Assembly (NCBI GenBank): GCA_050008495.1
Contig: JBEKMN010000068.1
Span: forward strand, 3,100-67,099
DNA from: CAVROP01 sp050008495
Lineage (GTDB): Bacteria > Acidobacteriota > Terriglobia > UBA7540
Length of the DNA: 64,000 nt
Direction of reading: 5' to 3'
Of this stretch, positions 61,939-64,000 are shown one piece after another. Below the pieces are notes generated by a model, which was given only the letters and a program-made list of their open reading frames with translations, was not told the origin of the DNA and did not search any database. The translations under genes were made by a program, and so were the position numbers. How positions within the stretch are numbered: the first letter of the stretch is position 1; each line of letters begins with the position of its first letter.

Positions 61939-62055
61939 CGTAGGGGCGACCCTTGTGGTCGCCCAAGCGTGGCCACAACGGTTGTCTGCGTGAGGGGACA
62001 GAGAAGGGGAGATCCTCCTGATTGCTTGAGGGCGGCCACAAGGGCCGCCCCTACG
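61939..62055. repeat. Inverted GTAGGGGC palindromic element, 117 bp
   Basis: The arms 61939-61964 and 62030-62055 (CGTAGGGGCGACCCTTGTGG and complement) differ at two positions. The right arm reads into the apparent N-terminus of the next gene (peptide GGHKGRPYE), so that gene's start must be later. Confidence 0.85.
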
Positions 62056-62066
62056 AAAGAGGCCCG

Positions 62067-63167
62067 ATGGACCGCAGATCGTTTCTCCAAGTCACCGCTG
62101 CCGCATCGAGCATACCCGCCCGCCTGAGCCAGACGAGATTGCCAACCGGTTCTTCTCCCCCTAAGCCCCGAATGAAGCTCGGTACCCAGTTCGGTTCCGG
62201 CCCATCGGATGAGACACTTCGAGTTCTGGCAGCATTGGGCGTTAATCACCTCTGCAGCGGGCTCCCCTCCGCACGCCTGGACGAGCATTGGAGCGTCGAG
62301 GGACTGACGAAGCTGAAGGAACGGATGGAGTCCTTCGGTCTCGAACTGCTGATGGTCCCCTTACCGCTGAGCTCGAGCCCAATTGAGCGAGCGGAGAATC
62401 CCGCGATCATGTTAGGGAAATCGCCCGACCGCGACCGGGAAATCGACCAGATCTGCCAAATGATCCGGAACGTCGCCCAGGCCGGGATTCCTTGCGTCAA
62501 ATACAACCTGACCATACTTGGCGTGCCGCGGACTTCTCCCGCCGCGGGGCGCGGCGGGGCGCTGTACAGCACATTTAACTACGCCATCGCCGAACAAAAG
62601 GCCACACTCACCGAGGCGGGTTCGGTGACTGCGGATATGATGTGGGAGCGAATCACTTACTTCTTGGAGCGCGTAGTACCCGTAGCGGAGGAATACAGGG
62701 TTAAGATGGCTTGTCACCCGCACGATCCCGGCATGCCCCGTGAGGCGGGCTTTCGCGGCGTGCACCGCGTTCTAGGCAGCGTCGCCGGCCTGAAACGCTT
62801 CGTCGAGATTCGTCCCAGCCCTTTTCATGGTCTCAATTTTTGCCAGGGGACGGTGAGCGAAATGTTGGATCGCCCCGAGGAAGAGATTTTCGACGTCATC
62901 CGGTACTTTGGCGAGAAAGGCAAAATCTTCAATGTCCATTTCCGCAACATTCACGGGCACTTCTTGGACTTTCAAGAGACCTTCCCGGATAATGGCGACG
63001 TCAACATGGTGAGGGCAATGAGGGTCTATAAGCAAATCGGGTACGACGGCATGATCATGCCGGACCATGCCCCGCAGATCGACGGGGACACGGGCCAGAA
63101 GCAGGCTTTCGCTTTCGAGTACGGCTACATTCGGGCTCTCCTCCAAGCCGTAGAAAACGAAGCTTAA
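62067..63167 (+). CDS. Exported UxuA/mannonate dehydratase-like TIM barrel
   Basis: 366 residues from the ATG at 62067; upstream frame is repeat DNA. MDRRSFLQVTAAASS is a twin-arginine-like signal. The body follows mannonate dehydratase (UxuA) patterns: VKMACHPHDP, then NVHFRNIHGHF, FPDNGDVNM and GYDGMIMPDHAP, with the expected metal-binding His and Cys/Asp residues. UxuA makes 2-keto-3-deoxygluconate from mannonate in the cytoplasm; an exported paralogue is odd, so the true reaction may differ. It follows the rhamnosidase-like gene, suggesting shared carbohydrate use. Confidence 0.78.
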   Translation: MDRRSFLQVTAAASSIPARLSQTRLPTGSSPPKPRMKLGTQFGSGPSDETLRVLAALGVNHLCSGLPSARLDEHWSVEGLTKLKERMESFGLELLMVPLPLSSSPIERAENPAIMLGKSPDRDREIDQICQMIRNVAQAGIPCVKYNLTILGVPRTSPAAGRGGALYSTFNYAIAEQKATLTEAGSVTADMMWERITYFLERVVPVAEEYRVKMACHPHDPGMPREAGFRGVHRVLGSVAGLKRFVEIRPSPFHGLNFCQGTVSEMLDRPEEEIFDVIRYFGEKGKIFNVHFRNIHGHFLDFQETFPDNGDVNMVRAMRVYKQIGYDGMIMPDHAPQIDGDTGQKQAFAFEYGYIRALLQAVENEA

Positions 63168-63280
63168 AGAAAGGGCACTCCATGGATGCAAGGTGGGCGG
63201 CCTGGGCCGCTTGCCGGCTCTTCGAACATTATCGGCACCCGGACTGGCCGGCAGACCTTGATTAGAGAACCTCGAACCTG

Positions 63281-63371
63281 TCATGCTGTCCGTAGCGAAG
63301 TATCTCCGCAATGGTTCGCAGTTCTTCGGATCCGCACGCAAAAGCGGAGACCCTTCGCCCAGGATGACAGT
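63281..63371. repeat. Dispersed TGTCATGCTG / CAGGATGACAG inverted repeat
   Basis: Imperfect inverted arms of the GCGAAG repeat family, between the UxuA-like and histone-deacetylase-family genes. Confidence 0.6.
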
Positions 63372-63394
63372 AATTGCACCAGCGGGGGCATGCG

Positions 63395-64000
63395 GTGAAA
63401 CTTGTCTACTCGGATCGGTATGACTTGAACCTGGGGAATCACGTTTTCCCATCCGTAAAGTATCGCCTGACTAAACAAAAATTGTTGCACGACCAGATCG
63501 TCGAGCCGGGAGACTTCGTCGAACCCCCTCCGGCCTCGGACGAAGATATCGCTTTGGTTCATCACCGGGAGTACTTACGCAAGCTCCAGACTGGCAAACT
63601 CTCCTACCTTGAGGTGATGCGCCTCGAGATCCCCTATTCGCCCGAATTGATCCGCGCCGTTTGGCTTTGCGCGGGTGGATCAGTTTTGGCGGGGAGATTG
63701 GCGCTCGAAGAGGGAGTAGCCGTCAATGTGGGCGGCGGCTTTCACCACGCTTACCCTGACCATGGCGAGGGCTTCTGCGTGTTAAACGATTTTGCTATCG
63801 CGATTCGCTGCCTGCAAAAGGATGGAAGCATCGAACGCGCCATGACGGTTGATTGCGACGTCCACCAGGGCAACGGCACGGCGGCGATCTTTGGCGGCGA
63901 TCATTCGGTCTTCACGATGTCCATCCACCAGGAAAACAATTATCCCTTCCCTAAGCCGCCCAGTTCGCTGGATATCAATCTGGCCGACGGCGTTGAGGAT
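63395..64000 (+). CDS. Histone-deacetylase-family (AcuC-like) amidohydrolase, N-terminal part
   Basis: 202 residues visible from the GTG at 63395 (GGGGG six bases upstream); the gene continues beyond the right edge. Zinc-dependent deacetylase fold: YSDRYDLNLGNHVFP near the start, tandem His in NVGGGFHHAYPDHG, and zinc ligands Asp and His in VDCDVHQGNGTA. Bacterial members deacetylate proteins such as acetyl-CoA synthetase, polyamines or other N-acyl compounds. The specific substrate cannot be told. Confidence 0.92.
   Translation, partial: MKLVYSDRYDLNLGNHVFPSVKYRLTKQKLLHDQIVEPGDFVEPPPASDEDIALVHHREYLRKLQTGKLSYLEVMRLEIPYSPELIRAVWLCAGGSVLAGRLALEEGVAVNVGGGFHHAYPDHGEGFCVLNDFAIAIRCLQKDGSIERAMTVDCDVHQGNGTAAIFGGDHSVFTMSIHQENNYPFPKPPSSLDINLADGVED

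Noticed and set aside
62022..62066. Upstream start for the UxuA-like gene
   Set aside because: The extra residues translate the right arm of a dispersed palindrome; the Tat-like signal begins at 62067.
1..64000. tRNA, rRNA, integrase, transposase or phage genes
   Set aside because: I looked for TPsiC-like arms, rRNA-like segments, DDE or tyrosine-recombinase motifs and saw none; a covariance-model search would be decisive.

Overview
The window looks like chromosomal DNA of a GC-rich acidobacterium (phylum Acidobacteriota), probably from soil or a metagenome. The strongest sign is a set of three very large FtsX-like permeases without a partner ATPase, two of them behind PadR regulators. This is the layout of the 'acidobacterial duplicated orphan permeases' (ADOP). 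A secreted S53 peptidase, a TPR/VCBS/ASPIC protein, several Tat-exported sugar enzymes and many dispersed intergenic palindromes fit the same assignment. No rRNA, tRNA or CRISPR array was recognised.

Layout. 0-4.1 kb (minus): a 2-oxo-acid (probably pyruvate) dehydrogenase operon in the order fused E1 alpha/beta, E2, E3; E3 runs off the left edge. 4.3-9.2 kb: a DeoR-family regulator divergent from an amidase, then a NagB-like sugar-phosphate isomerase/deaminase and an MFS transporter. 9.4-13.6 kb: an EF-G paralogue, a SYLF-domain protein and a membrane-anchored Cys-rich protein. 13.8-18.6 kb: a large exported TPR/VCBS/ASPIC protein and a mutarotase-like exported protein. 18.6-21.9 kb (minus): a protein with four zinc ribbons, MurJ and a CPBP membrane protease. 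22.2-24.7 kb: exported GH38 alpha-mannosidase. 25.5-27.0 kb: an AhbD-type radical SAM protein overlapped by a DUF1858-like mini-protein. 27.8-30.2 kb: a divergent Tat-exported nitrilase and TIM-barrel epimerase. 31.1-36.4 kb (minus): a defence/toxin-antitoxin block with a single-chain restriction-modification enzyme, a nucleotidyltransferase with a small partner, and HicA/HicB. 36.4-38.0 kb: ComM/YifB ATPase. 38.3-47.6 kb: PadR-ADOP-ADOP and PadR-ADOP. 47.7-50.8 kb: S53 peptidase. 52.0-55.1 kb: a small unknown gene and a GmrSD-like DUF262/DUF1524 nuclease, flanked by copies of one short palindrome. 55.6-64.0 kb: transglutaminase, MutY, Tat-exported GH78 rhamnosidase-like protein, UxuA-like protein and a histone-deacetylase-family protein cut by the right edge.

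How the genes work together. Carbohydrate scavenging recurs: GH38, GH78, NagB-like, an ACS-type MFS transporter, UxuA-like, exported epimerases and a DeoR regulator, feeding a pyruvate dehydrogenase complex. Two separate loci look like defence modules (31-36 kb and 52-55 kb).

Non-coding DNA is unusually structured. There are arrays of degenerate 7-8-nt repeats, most of them just after stop codons and several as inverted pairs. Two tandem arrays have about 220-233-bp units, one beside each defence module. At least three families of dispersed palindromes occur. These repeats, and the palindrome-bounded GmrSD module, are the parts I consider least explained.
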